A stretch of DNA of 64,000 nt from Selenomonas sp. WCT3 (GTDB lineage: Bacteria; Bacillota; Negativicutes; Selenomonadales; Selenomonadaceae). The stretch covers positions 59,988 through 123,987 of the forward strand of contig FNCM01000008.1 of assembly GCA_900100835.1 (NCBI GenBank), in the 5' to 3' direction. The position numbers and the translations under genes were made by a program. Each line of letters opens with the position of its first letter. The first letter of the stretch is position 1. Below, in pieces: positions 9,137-17,953 of the stretch. The notes below the pieces were generated by a model. The model was not told where the DNA came from, did no database searches, and saw only the letters and a list, made by a program, of their open reading frames with translations.

Positions 9137-9164
9137 TTTATCAAAAAGTACACTTTTTGATAAA
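9137..9164. promoter_or_regulatory. Long palindrome 2 upstream of wzz, candidate operator or leader hairpin
   Basis: The 28-base element has 13-base arms, TTTATCAAAAAGT and ACTTTTTGATAAA, around a central AC. The core TCAAAAAGT-NN-ACTTTTTGA is shared with palindrome 1, while the outer bases differ in both arms in a compensating way. The centres are 145 bases apart. The other bases between 9019 and 9233 show nothing else clear. Confidence 0.6.
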
Positions 9165-9233
9165 CCTAGCACTTATTCGTAGATGTATAAACTACATGAA
9201 ATTAAACCGTAGGAAAAGGAGCAGCGTAACGAT

Positions 9234-10586
9234 ATGGAAAACGAAGAGAGCATTGACCTGGGACGACTCATGCAGATCATGCTGGAGCGAAAAAAGGTAG
9301 TAGGGGGTATCGTCGCCGGCTGTATGGCACTGGCGATTGGTACCGCTTTTATCCTGCCGAAACAGTACGAATCGACAACCCTCGTCCAGACGCGCAGCGC
9401 GGGTAAGGACATCGGTGGTGCGGCTGCCATGGCTGCCGCTATGGGGATAAACATTGGTGGCAGCAGCTCCAATGCTTCGCCGCTCAATTATATCGAGTTG
9501 ATGAAAAGCCGCCGGGTCCTCGAACCGATTATCGATGAAATCGAGTGGCCGGATAATAAAAAGCCAGATGCGAAGGCCTTTGCCAAGCAGAATCTCAAAA
9601 TCGAGAACACCAAGCAGACGAATCTTATCACGGTAACGGCCACCGGCCGTACGCCGGAAGAAGCTCAGCTAATCTCGCAGGGCGTTGTAGATAACTTCCT
9701 CACGATGCAGACGGAAAACAGCCAGCAGACACAGAGCCTCTTGGTAACCTTCCTCAACGACCGTATCGAAAATGCCAAACAGGAAGCTGACGATGCGGCA
9801 GCAAAACTGGCTGCTTTCCAGAAAGAGCATAAGCTCTATAGTCCCAGTGACCAGGCAAAGCTCGCTATCGAACAGTTAAACGCCTATGACAAAACCATTG
9901 GTGAAATGCAGGTAGCGCAGAAATCGGCCCAGGCTCAGTACGACGTCGCTACCCAGAAACTCGGCGAACAGAAAGCCGGAGCTGCCAGCTACAACATCAA
10001 CGATAACAGCACCGTCCAGAGCATCCGTGCGCAGATTGTCGCGAAGGAAGTCGAACTCGTCGGTCTACGGCAGAAATATACCGACAATCATCCGTCCGTT
10101 ATCGCAGCGCAGCGTCAGCTGACTCAGCTGAGTCAGTCGTTATCCGATGAAGTCGGTGCCGTCGTGAACTCCAACGCCGCCAGCCTCAACAGCGCCCAGA
10201 TGGAACTGTTAAAGAACCAGGCGGTAGCTCAGGCACAGGCTAGTGCTGCCAGCGCCAGCGAAGCGGCCATTAAGGCGAAAAAAGCCGAGAAAGAAACAGA
10301 AATCTCGCAGCTGCCAGAAGCCGTCATGGACTACATCAAACTCGAAAGCGACGCGAAAATCAAACAGCAAATCTACACCAGCCTCGTCCAGCAGTGCGAA
10401 CAGGACAAAATCCAGGAAGCCATGGAAAGCATGGACATCCAAATCATCGATGCGGCTAATCTCCCCGATGAAGATAAGCCGGCGGCACCTAGAAAGAAAC
10501 TAATCACAGCGATTGGCTTTGTCATTGGCTGCCTGATTAGCTTTGGTTATGGACTCATCTGCTATAAAAAAGAAGAAACTGTGTGA
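9234..10586 (+). CDS. wzz: Wzz/GumC-type polysaccharide chain-length determinant
   Basis: A 450-residue protein with a membrane helix near residues 20-42, a large periplasmic region rich in coiled coil (about residues 170-390, many Ala, Gln and Lys), and a second membrane helix at about 425-443. The N-terminal segment with IDLGRLMQIM is typical of the Wzz domain. There is no C-terminal tyrosine kinase domain, so it is a copolymerase only. Such proteins set chain length with the Wzy polymerase in the inner membrane. Palindromes and a candidate promoter precede it. It is the first gene of an approximately 18-kb polysaccharide locus. Its more GC-rich codon use differs from the AT-rich genes that follow. 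Confidence 0.9.
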   Translation: MENEESIDLGRLMQIMLERKKVVGGIVAGCMALAIGTAFILPKQYESTTLVQTRSAGKDIGGAAAMAAAMGINIGGSSSNASPLNYIELMKSRRVLEPIIDEIEWPDNKKPDAKAFAKQNLKIENTKQTNLITVTATGRTPEEAQLISQGVVDNFLTMQTENSQQTQSLLVTFLNDRIENAKQEADDAAAKLAAFQKEHKLYSPSDQAKLAIEQLNAYDKTIGEMQVAQKSAQAQYDVATQKLGEQKAGAASYNINDNSTVQSIRAQIVAKEVELVGLRQKYTDNHPSVIAAQRQLTQLSQSLSDEVGAVVNSNAASLNSAQMELLKNQAVAQAQASAASASEAAIKAKKAEKETEISQLPEAVMDYIKLESDAKIKQQIYTSLVQQCEQDKIQEAMESMDIQIIDAANLPDEDKPAAPRKKLITAIGFVIGCLISFGYGLICYKKEETV

Positions 10587-10600
10587 CGGGGGATGACAAA

Positions 10601-11719
10601 TTGAGACGACGCCACAATCGTAAAGTTATGATTATCGTTAATGCTGCCACGAATTTGGCAAATTTTCGTAATGAGATTATTGAAGGCTTGCTGGCAGAGA
10701 ATTATGAAGTCATCATCGTATCACCCGCAGGGAAAAGATTGCTACCCTATAAGCAAAAAGCTGGTTGTCAAGTTATCGAAATCCCGGTTAATCGCCATGG
10801 CAAGAATCCTTTTCAGGAAATGGCGCTTTTTATGAAATATTTTCGTGTGATGAAGGCAAAACGTCCTATCTGTGTGCTTACCTATACCATTAAGCCCAAT
10901 ATTTATGGTGGGATGGCGGCAAGATTATTGCGTATACCATATTTGGTTAATATCACAGGCTTGGGTGTGGTTTTTGATAATAAAAATATGTTGCAGAAAA
11001 CTATAGTAGTTCTGTATCGCCGAGTAATGAAGCATGCTACTTGTGTGTTCTTTCAAAACAAAACGAATCGAAGTACCTTTATTCGTTTAGGAATTGGCTT
11101 CCCTTGTTCGGAGATAATTCCAGGCTCGGGGGTGAATCTTGTAGCTAATACATTGGAACCATATCCGGCAGAGAATGAGCCTCCTAAATTCCTCTTTGTA
11201 GCCCGAATCATGAAGGATAAAGGCATCCATGAATATGTAGATGCGGCTCGGATTATTCGCAAACAATATCCGCAGGCGGAGTTTCATGTGATTGGCAATT
11301 GTGAATTTGGTTATGAAGAAAAGGTAGCGAAATGGGCCGAGCAGGGCGATATCATTTACCACGGTGCGCAGCCGGATGTACATAGCTTTATGAAAGAATC
11401 GCATGCGCTTATTCATCCGTCCTTTTACATGGAGGGAATGTCAAATGTCTGCCTGGAAGCAGCAGCCACGGGTAGACCGGTGCTGACTACCAACTGGTTA
11501 GGATGTAAGGAAACTGTGGATGATGGCAAAACTGGCTATATCTTCGAGCCTCGCAATGTTACTGCGCTGGTTAAAGTAATAAAGAAATTTATCGAATTAC
11601 CATATTCGGACAAAGTAACGATGGGATTGAATGGCCGGAAGAAAATGGAAAATCAATTTGATCGGCAGCTGGTAGTTAATTCTTATATGAAAGAGATCAA
11701 CAGACTAGCAGAGTATTGA
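10601..11719 (+). CDS. Family 4-type glycosyltransferase
   Basis: About 372 residues from a TTG at 10601, chosen because GGGGGAT lies just upstream; a GTG at 10583 that overlaps the wzz stop is the alternative. The protein has the GT-B plan: an N-terminal acceptor domain with a conserved GLGVVF region and a C-terminal nucleotide-sugar domain with FVARIMKDKG, HPSFYMEGMSNVCLEAAATG and RPVLTT. The ExGxxxxxxE motif of GT4 retaining enzymes is present as EGMSNVCLE. It probably adds one sugar to the lipid-linked repeat unit on the cytoplasmic face. The donor sugar cannot be read from sequence. Confidence 0.88.
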   Translation: MRRRHNRKVMIIVNAATNLANFRNEIIEGLLAENYEVIIVSPAGKRLLPYKQKAGCQVIEIPVNRHGKNPFQEMALFMKYFRVMKAKRPICVLTYTIKPNIYGGMAARLLRIPYLVNITGLGVVFDNKNMLQKTIVVLYRRVMKHATCVFFQNKTNRSTFIRLGIGFPCSEIIPGSGVNLVANTLEPYPAENEPPKFLFVARIMKDKGIHEYVDAARIIRKQYPQAEFHVIGNCEFGYEEKVAKWAEQGDIIYHGAQPDVHSFMKESHALIHPSFYMEGMSNVCLEAAATGRPVLTTNWLGCKETVDDGKTGYIFEPRNVTALVKVIKKFIELPYSDKVTMGLNGRKKMENQFDRQLVVNSYMKEINRLAEY

Positions 11720-11735
11720 GTAAAGAAGGTTTGGA

Positions 11736-12464
11736 ATGTCCTATATAATACGCTTGGATGATGCGGCTCCACGCATGCACCATTTTAGATGGAACAGAAT
11801 GGAAGCTATACTACGCAAGTTTAATATCCATCCCCTTATTGGCATAATTCCCGATGTGCAGGATAAAGATCTTATTGTATATGAAGAAGATAAAGATTTT
11901 TGGCAGAAGGCGAGAGAGTGGCAAAATTCAGGTTTTGCCCATTTAGCGCTGCATGGATATCAGCATGTATACCATACAACTAGCGGTGGGATGAATCCTA
12001 TAAATCAGCGGTCGGAGTTTGCAGGTGTCTCTTTAAATAAACAAATGAAAATGCTGAGGAAGGGATATGAAAAGCTATTGACAGAAGGAATCACGGTCGA
12101 TACGTTTTTTGCACCATCCCATACATTTGATGACAACACAATCAAAGCCTTAAAAGAAGTAACACCAATTCGTATCATTTCCGATACGGTAGCAAATGAT
12201 GTATATGTAAAAAATGACATAACTTTTGTGCCACAGCAATCTGGTAAATGCCGTGCTTTGCCGTTTAAAGTTACAACTTTTTGTTACCATCCCAATGAAA
12301 TGAATCCAGTGGACTTTATTCAATTAGAAAATTTTTTGATCAAGCATGGCAAAGAATTTGTGAATTTTAGTAGTGTAATAAAAGCTCGGCCTTATGGAAA
12401 GCTGGATAAAGCAATTCATGAAATGTATTTTTATCGGAAAAGACGTAGGCAGAAAAGAGGATAA
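11736..12464 (+). CDS. DUF2334 polysaccharide deacetylase-like protein
   Basis: A 242-residue protein with the layout of the NodB/CE4-like DUF2334 family: RLDDAAP at the N-terminus (acidic metal-binding pair), LHGYQHVYH in the middle (histidines), FFAPSHTFDDNT and the FCYHPNEM segment near the end. Members are metal-dependent hydrolases expected to remove acetyl groups from sugars, although this subfamily is poorly tested. No signal peptide is visible, so it may act on lipid-linked intermediates in the cytoplasm. It lies between two glycosyltransferase genes with gaps of 16 and 2 bases, so it belongs to the same unit. Confidence 0.8.
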   Translation: MSYIIRLDDAAPRMHHFRWNRMEAILRKFNIHPLIGIIPDVQDKDLIVYEEDKDFWQKAREWQNSGFAHLALHGYQHVYHTTSGGMNPINQRSEFAGVSLNKQMKMLRKGYEKLLTEGITVDTFFAPSHTFDDNTIKALKEVTPIRIISDTVANDVYVKNDITFVPQQSGKCRALPFKVTTFCYHPNEMNPVDFIQLENFLIKHGKEFVNFSSVIKARPYGKLDKAIHEMYFYRKRRRQKRG

Positions 12465-12466
12465 TC

Positions 12467-13579
12467 TTGGCAGAAGAATTACACGTTCTACATGTAGTCG
12501 GGGCAATGAATATTGGCGGTATTGAAAATATGCTGATGACTATAATGCCTTATATGCGAAAAAAAGGAATAATCTTTGATTTTGCTGTTCATGGTGAAAC
12601 CATTGGTGTACATGAACCAATAATTAAAGAATTAGGTGGTAAGATATATCACTTACCTAAATTTGTCGGAGTAAATATTTTTGCGTATTTAGTTGCATGG
12701 CGAAAGCTGCTTGTCAGTCATCCGGAGTTGAAAATCATCCACGGACATATGACATCTACCGCCAGTATTTATTTAGGGCTAGCGAAAAAATATGACCGCG
12801 TAACGATTGCGCATAGCCATAGTACCAGTACAAGCGGGGGACGAATCGTGTATGGAGTGAAGCGTCTGCTGGAATATCCATTGCGCTATATAAGTGATTA
12901 TCTTTGTGCTTGCTCGGCAGCGGCTGCCGACTATCGATTTGGTAAAGGTGCGCATAATCGCAGTAATTATTACCTTTGGCATAATGCTATCAATACGGAG
13001 AAGTTCCAATTCTCTGCAAAGAAACGTAAAGAATATCGGGAAAAACTTGGCATAATGGAACATACAGTGGTGATCGGTCATGTGGGACGCATGATTGCGG
13101 CCAAGAATCACAGTTTTCTACTGGAAATATTCCGCGAATATCGTCGGCTAAATCCGGATAGTAAGCTGCTACTGTTAGGTGATGGACCGTTGCGTGAAAA
13201 CGTTGCAAGAAAAGCCGTGGAGCTTGAGGTTGCTGTTGATACCATATTCACTGGTTCGGTTGAAAATACGGCAGACTATTTATCGGCAATGGATGTATTT
13301 TGCTTTCCGTCAGTTTATGAAGGATTGCCTGTATCTCTTATAGAGGCACAGGCAAATGAGAGAATATGTTTATGCTCGGATGTTATTCCTCATGAAGTTA
13401 GGATAGCGGACGACTTGAAGTTTTTATCTCTGTCCCAATCGGCAAAAAAATGGGCAGAAGAGATAACAAGAATGCTGGCAGCAGATGTTGAAGTGAAAGG
13501 GAGATACAACACTTATGACGTAAACGTTGTTAGTGAAGAAATAAGAAAATTTTATGAAATTGTGTGTATGGAGGCGTAA
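12467..13579 (+). CDS. Family 4-type glycosyltransferase
   Basis: A 370-residue protein starting at a TTG two bases after the preceding stop, with AAAAGAGG upstream. Features include GAMNIGGIENMLM at the N-terminus (sugar acceptor loop), GHVGRMIAAKNHSFLL and LLLGDGPLR in the second domain, and FPSVYEGLPVSLIEAQANE with the GT4 ExGxxxxxxE motif. It resembles EpsF-like transferases of exopolysaccharide clusters. A cytoplasmic-face role in repeat-unit assembly is inferred from context. Confidence 0.88.
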   Translation: MAEELHVLHVVGAMNIGGIENMLMTIMPYMRKKGIIFDFAVHGETIGVHEPIIKELGGKIYHLPKFVGVNIFAYLVAWRKLLVSHPELKIIHGHMTSTASIYLGLAKKYDRVTIAHSHSTSTSGGRIVYGVKRLLEYPLRYISDYLCACSAAAADYRFGKGAHNRSNYYLWHNAINTEKFQFSAKKRKEYREKLGIMEHTVVIGHVGRMIAAKNHSFLLEIFREYRRLNPDSKLLLLGDGPLRENVARKAVELEVAVDTIFTGSVENTADYLSAMDVFCFPSVYEGLPVSLIEAQANERICLCSDVIPHEVRIADDLKFLSLSQSAKKWAEEITRMLAADVEVKGRYNTYDVNVVSEEIRKFYEIVCMEA

Positions 13580-13581
13580 GA

Positions 13582-14307
13582 GTGGACTTTATACGGACAA
13601 AATGGGGTATACCTGTTAGGGATATATGGTTTAAGGAGAGTTGCGGGGCAGAGGGCAAAAGCCTGCTGAGCATTGCTTATAACCTGTATGAACCACTAAG
13701 CAATGCTACGGGAATAGCATTAAAAAAGTGGCATAGCCAGACATTTGTCTCCGATATATCGGTGTCGCCTGAGGAAATACAGGCAAAATTCAAAAGTAAG
13801 GTGCGCAACGAAATCCGACGTGCAATAAAAGAAGGAATAACCACTAGCTTACATTATTCTGCTGAGTTGAAGAATAATGATATTATTGTTGATTTTGATA
13901 GAGCGTATATTGCAATGTATCAGGATAAAGGGCAAAAGGCTAAAAGCATCGCATCGCGTCTAATCGGCATAGCAAAAGCTGGTAAATTGGCAATTAGCGT
14001 TGCCTATTTACCAGATGGGACAATAGCAGCTTACCACAGCTATGTAATTGGTGATGGCATTGTAAGATTATTGCATTCTGTCAGTGTATTCCGCGAAGAG
14101 TCTGAAAAAAGGAAGATGATAGGCTGGGCAAATCGTCTATTGCATTTTAAGGACATGTGTTTTTTCGGGGGGGATGGTACTTCGCTTTATGACTGGGGAG
14201 GATTGTCTAGAGAGGAGAAAATGCGAAATATTACTCGTTTTAAGGAAGAATTTGGTGGGATAGAAAAAACTGTTTATTACTATGTGATAATGGGGAATTA
14301 TTTATAA
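13582..14307 (+). CDS. FemAB/GNAT-like acyltransferase of the polysaccharide locus
   Basis: A 241-residue protein. The GTG at 13582 is preferred over the ATG at 13564 because GGAGG (13568-13572) then lies about 9 bases upstream. The segment SKVRNEIRRAIKEGI and the later LPDGTIAAYHSYVIGDG and DWGGLSREEKM are typical of the FemAB/BioF2-like fold, which transfers acyl or aminoacyl groups. In a polysaccharide locus such an enzyme could attach an amino acid or acyl group to an amino sugar. The substrate is not deducible. The start overlaps the preceding gene's end region closely, implying translation coupling. Confidence 0.65.
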   Translation: MDFIRTKWGIPVRDIWFKESCGAEGKSLLSIAYNLYEPLSNATGIALKKWHSQTFVSDISVSPEEIQAKFKSKVRNEIRRAIKEGITTSLHYSAELKNNDIIVDFDRAYIAMYQDKGQKAKSIASRLIGIAKAGKLAISVAYLPDGTIAAYHSYVIGDGIVRLLHSVSVFREESEKRKMIGWANRLLHFKDMCFFGGDGTSLYDWGGLSREEKMRNITRFKEEFGGIEKTVYYYVIMGNYL

Positions 14308-14396
14308 AATATACAGTGTTTTACGGTGTTCCTACATACCGTGATGACAATATATGGTTCATGAATAACTGGCAAAATACAGTGATACAAGAGTAG
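14307..14396 (+). other. Short open frame without a start, possible gene remnant
   Basis: Thirty codons directly after the FemAB-like gene read as protein-like sequence containing YGVPTYRDDNIWFMNN and end in TAG. There is no ATG and no ribosome binding site; a GTG at 14316 is the only internal start. It may be the scar of a lost gene. The rest of the gap up to 14442 holds only the ribosome binding site of the next gene. Confidence 0.2.
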
Positions 14397-14442
14397 TTGA
14401 AGTAATGAATATTAATATTGAAATAAGTATGAGGTGGAAAAA

Positions 14443-15597
14443 GTGGAGAAGCTGCTGATAGTCGTACCTAATCTTGGACTGGGAGGGCAAGAAAGAGTGG
14501 CTGTTAACATCGCTGAAATCCTTGGACAGGATTACGATGTTAGTATATGTACATTTTCGCTAGAAAATCAAAAACTTTTTCCAACATGTAATGTGATATC
14601 ATTGAATGTTCCTCCGTCTAATAATTATATTATAAAAATAATGAATTGCCTTAAACGAATGTGGAGGTTAAGGCGTTATGTGAAAAGAAAAGATATAAAA
14701 TATATAATAAGTATTTCGGAAAGTGCGGGGGTTTTAAACATAGCTTTAAGTAAAGATGTGATTTGCATAATGCAGGAACATGGTTTTAAAGCTATTAATA
14801 AAGGTATTTTGACAAGATTGATATATCAACGGGCAAATTGCGTTACGGCTTGTTCTAAGGGGTTATGTGATGCTATAAAAACATGGTTCCCTCAAATTTC
14901 TGATAAATGTTTTCCTTTATATAATCCTAATATGATTAATAAAATATATATGAAGAGTAAAGAGCAAATATGCTGGGAACCTGATGGCGCATATCGCTAT
15001 ATGGTCAGTTGTGGTAGATTGGAGAAAGTAAAGAATTATCCACGCTTGATTAAGGCTTTTAAGTTATTTGTGCAGGAACATGATAATTGGAAATTGTTAT
15101 TGATTGGAGATGGGACGGAAAGAAGGAATTTAGAACTGCTGGCAAAAGAAATAGAAATTGAAGAGTATGTTGAGTTTGCAGGTATGCAAACAAATCCGTT
15201 CGCATATTTGGCAAAATGTGACTTATATGTCTTATCATCATATCATGAAGGATTGTCTAATTCGTTGATTGAGGGGATGTGCTTTTGTCCAGCCGTTTCC
15301 GTGAATTGTTTGGTTGGTCCTAAGGAAATTTTATTGGATAATGCAACGATATCGGTAGAAGCTCCTATGGTAGCAGATTATGGAATTATGGTGCCCGCAG
15401 CTATTTATGGGTATGAACAATCTATGTCTACTAATATAAATGAAGATGACGTTTCTTTATGTAAGGGGATGTGTATGGCTGTTGAAGATGAAGTCTTATA
15501 TCAACGGCTTTATGAAAAGGGAAGGAAGCGTGCTCGCTATTTTGATGGAGGACGGTATCGATATAATATTTTAAAAATAATTAACAATATTATTTAG
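14443..15597 (+). CDS. Family 4-type glycosyltransferase
   Basis: A 384-residue protein. The GTG at 14443 is chosen because GAGGTGG (14431-14437) fits it; an in-frame GTG at 14434 lies inside that site. The N-terminus has VPNLGLGGQERV, the second domain has SCGRLEKVKNYPRLI and LLIGDGTERRNLE, and the donor site has SSYHEGLSNSLIEGM (ExGxxxxxxE). It is a retaining GT-B enzyme. The gene is markedly AT-rich, unlike the pyr and pnp genes, in keeping with a transferred or fast-evolving surface polysaccharide segment. Confidence 0.88.
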   Translation: MEKLLIVVPNLGLGGQERVAVNIAEILGQDYDVSICTFSLENQKLFPTCNVISLNVPPSNNYIIKIMNCLKRMWRLRRYVKRKDIKYIISISESAGVLNIALSKDVICIMQEHGFKAINKGILTRLIYQRANCVTACSKGLCDAIKTWFPQISDKCFPLYNPNMINKIYMKSKEQICWEPDGAYRYMVSCGRLEKVKNYPRLIKAFKLFVQEHDNWKLLLIGDGTERRNLELLAKEIEIEEYVEFAGMQTNPFAYLAKCDLYVLSSYHEGLSNSLIEGMCFCPAVSVNCLVGPKEILLDNATISVEAPMVADYGIMVPAAIYGYEQSMSTNINEDDVSLCKGMCMAVEDEVLYQRLYEKGRKRARYFDGGRYRYNILKIINNII

Positions 15598-15616
15598 TAG
15601 AAAAGGATGGAGGAGT

Positions 15617-16927
15617 ATGGGGGAGAAGGTTAGTTGCGTTCTCATATATATGTATTTCCTGTTTAATATACAGCTGGCTGTTTTTACAGAGAGTATAGGA
15701 AAGTTAATATACCATGGGTTACCGATAATTATATTGTTGGTGTTTTGGCGGTATACAAAAAGAATGTTGGCATATATGCGCCAGGATATGATAAAAATAT
15801 TGTTCGTATTGCTTTTGTTTGTAGGGGCAATGATTTGGGGGTTGCTGATGGTTGTTCTTCAAAATGGAGAACCTTCAGGTTTATTGTATTTAGGAAATGC
15901 GATAAGCGGCATATTCAGATTCTTGGCGTTAACTGTGCTAATTATGCGGGTTTACCCACAGAATACATATGAAAACTTCATGAAAATATATGTGTTTTGT
16001 AATGTCATCTATGTGACGGCTTCAGTGGTATTATTGTTATTGCCTGATTTAAAACAGATATGGAGCACCATGATTATTACGCCGGATAAAATGGTGGAGA
16101 AAGGCGATATGATTTTGAACTCTACCCGTTATGGCTTAGCAGGTTATAGCGGGTTTTCAAATACGTTGTTTTGCAGCATATCAGTATGGATGTGTTTATA
16201 CCTGCTAGAGATGAAACAAATTTCAAGATGGTGGAATGTTGCAATAGTTGTGTTGTTAGTTGGCAATATGCTTTATGGCAGGTCGGGATTAATTATATCA
16301 TTAGGAATGTTCTTGGTGATGAATTTACGTATATTGTCAATTAAAAGGTTGAAAACTTTAATGATAGGAATAGGAGGCTGTGGCCTGCTGATAGCTGGTG
16401 CGGTATGGTATGCTACCCAGGAACCCATTCTAGCAGTTTGGATAGATTGGGTTTCAGAACCTGTTGCTGCATTTATAGATGGAGCAGTACAAGGAGAAAT
16501 ATCGTTCGGCGGTAGCGGAAATCAATTGGTGGAAGAGATGTGGTTTTTACCTGATAATGACAGTGTTATATTGATAGGGGATGGTAGGTTCATTAATGCA
16601 GATGGGACATATTATATGTATACAGATGCAGGCCCTATGCGACAAATGTTTTTTTATGGGATAATTGGCTCTTTGTTGTCATACATATCTTTGTTGCTAT
16701 TGTTATATATTTATTATTTACGTGTAGAAAGCAAAATATATCGCTGGCACAAATTTTATGTTGCAATACTATTGATATTGATTGCTTTCATGGAATTTAA
16801 AGGACTTACATTTAATACGTATTATGGTGTTATTTTAGCATTATTGTGTTCTTATAATGCTACCAATATATGCACTGAAAGGAGAAGGAATGGTGTCGAC
16901 TATAAGCGTGGTTATGTCGGTATATAA
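15617..16927 (+). CDS. wzy: Wzy-like polysaccharide polymerase
   Basis: A 436-residue, very hydrophobic protein with roughly ten to twelve predicted membrane segments and one larger loop between about residues 275 and 340. No catalytic motif is universally conserved, so the call rests on topology, length and position between glycosyltransferase genes and upstream of wzx. The polymerase would join lipid-linked repeat units on the outer face of the inner membrane, with chain length set by Wzz. The start has GGATGGAGGAG just upstream. Its end overlaps the next gene by 38 bases. Very AT-rich. Confidence 0.75.
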   Translation: MGEKVSCVLIYMYFLFNIQLAVFTESIGKLIYHGLPIIILLVFWRYTKRMLAYMRQDMIKILFVLLLFVGAMIWGLLMVVLQNGEPSGLLYLGNAISGIFRFLALTVLIMRVYPQNTYENFMKIYVFCNVIYVTASVVLLLLPDLKQIWSTMIITPDKMVEKGDMILNSTRYGLAGYSGFSNTLFCSISVWMCLYLLEMKQISRWWNVAIVVLLVGNMLYGRSGLIISLGMFLVMNLRILSIKRLKTLMIGIGGCGLLIAGAVWYATQEPILAVWIDWVSEPVAAFIDGAVQGEISFGGSGNQLVEEMWFLPDNDSVILIGDGRFINADGTYYMYTDAGPMRQMFFYGIIGSLLSYISLLLLLYIYYLRVESKIYRWHKFYVAILLILIAFMEFKGLTFNTYYGVILALLCSYNATNICTERRRNGVDYKRGYVGI

Positions 16928-17765
16928 TGGTGAAAGATATTTGTCGGAAGCCATAGATAGTATATTGAATCAGTCTTATGATGATTTCGAATTCATTATT
17001 ATTGATGATTGTTCGACAGATAATAGTGTGGATATCATTAAATCGTATAATGATAATCGTATTCGGCTGGTTAGAAATGAGGAGAATTTACGCTTACCTG
17101 CTTCTTTGAATAAGGGGATAAAATTGGCTAGCGGAAAATATATTGCTCGTATGGATGCGGATGATATATCGTTAATGGATCGTTTTTCCAAGCAGGTAAA
17201 ATATTTGGAAGAACATCCGGAAGTTACTGCGCTAGGTGGCAGTTTTCAGGTGATTGATTGTGGTGGATGTAATCTCTATAAACACCATGCTTTGACGGAT
17301 GAAAAGCTTGAAAGATATTACCTGATTCCGTCACCGCTGGCACATCCAACAGTTATGATGCGGCGAGAAACAATCATCGATAATAATTTATTTTATGATG
17401 AACGGTATTCTTCGGCACAAGATTATGATTTGTGGCTAAGAATACGAAAGCAATTCAAGATTGCTAATCTGCCAGATGTTTTGCTGAAATATCGTATCCA
17501 TAAAAAGAGTATAAGTACTATACGTGCTCAAGAACAGCAGAATAATACCTATGATATTTTTAGTAAAAATTCTCCTGTTGACGTTACATACGATGAGTGC
17601 ATGGCAATCTTACACAGAAGTTATACATTGTATCCGTGGCAACAGGCTTTTGCTATGTATAGAGTTTTTCATACTTTGGATTATATATATTGGCGGAATG
17701 TTGTGGGATATACTGTACGGTATATCATGGATAAGTTCAATCTAAATAAAAGTACCGCCGTATAA
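16890..17765 (+). CDS. Family 2 glycosyltransferase
   Basis: A 291-residue protein. The ATG at 16890 is chosen because GGAGAAGG lies directly upstream, and it overlaps the end of wzy. The GT-A fold is clear: SVVMSVYNGERYLSEAIDSI, FIIIDDCSTD, then the DxD motif in ARMDADDIS, and a later SSAQDYDLWLRI segment. It is an inverting, metal-dependent enzyme that likely adds one sugar of the repeat unit. It is the last gene before the gap at 17766-17953. Confidence 0.9.
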   Translation: MVSTISVVMSVYNGERYLSEAIDSILNQSYDDFEFIIIDDCSTDNSVDIIKSYNDNRIRLVRNEENLRLPASLNKGIKLASGKYIARMDADDISLMDRFSKQVKYLEEHPEVTALGGSFQVIDCGGCNLYKHHALTDEKLERYYLIPSPLAHPTVMMRRETIIDNNLFYDERYSSAQDYDLWLRIRKQFKIANLPDVLLKYRIHKKSISTIRAQEQQNNTYDIFSKNSPVDVTYDECMAILHRSYTLYPWQQAFAMYRVFHTLDYIYWRNVVGYTVRYIMDKFNLNKSTAV

Positions 17766-17793
17766 ACGGCGGCTGGAAATTATTCAAATATTT

Positions 17794-17895
17794 CTAGTTG
17801 CGTTGTATCAATATGTGCTTGATGCTAGCTGGATTCATAGCTATTTCACGCCCTTGAATCAGTTCAATCTTAGGATCTTCTTGTATAGCATACAT
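17794..17895 (-). pseudogene. Truncated Uma2-like gene remnant or 33-residue peptide
   Basis: On the minus strand a very good ribosome binding site (AAAGGAGGT) precedes an ATG at 17895 and a 33-codon frame ending in TAG. The residues KIELIQGREIAMNPASIKH resemble the N-terminus of Uma2-family (PF05685) PD-(D/E)XK-like proteins. A few further in-frame codons after the stop also fit, but the rest is missing. It lies antisense between two operon genes, so it is most likely the stub of an older resident gene. A functional small peptide is possible. Confidence 0.4.
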
Positions 17896-17953
17896 GATGA
17901 TGACCTCCTTTATCTATATTATATCGTGAAAATTTGAAGGGAAGTAGTGTGTT

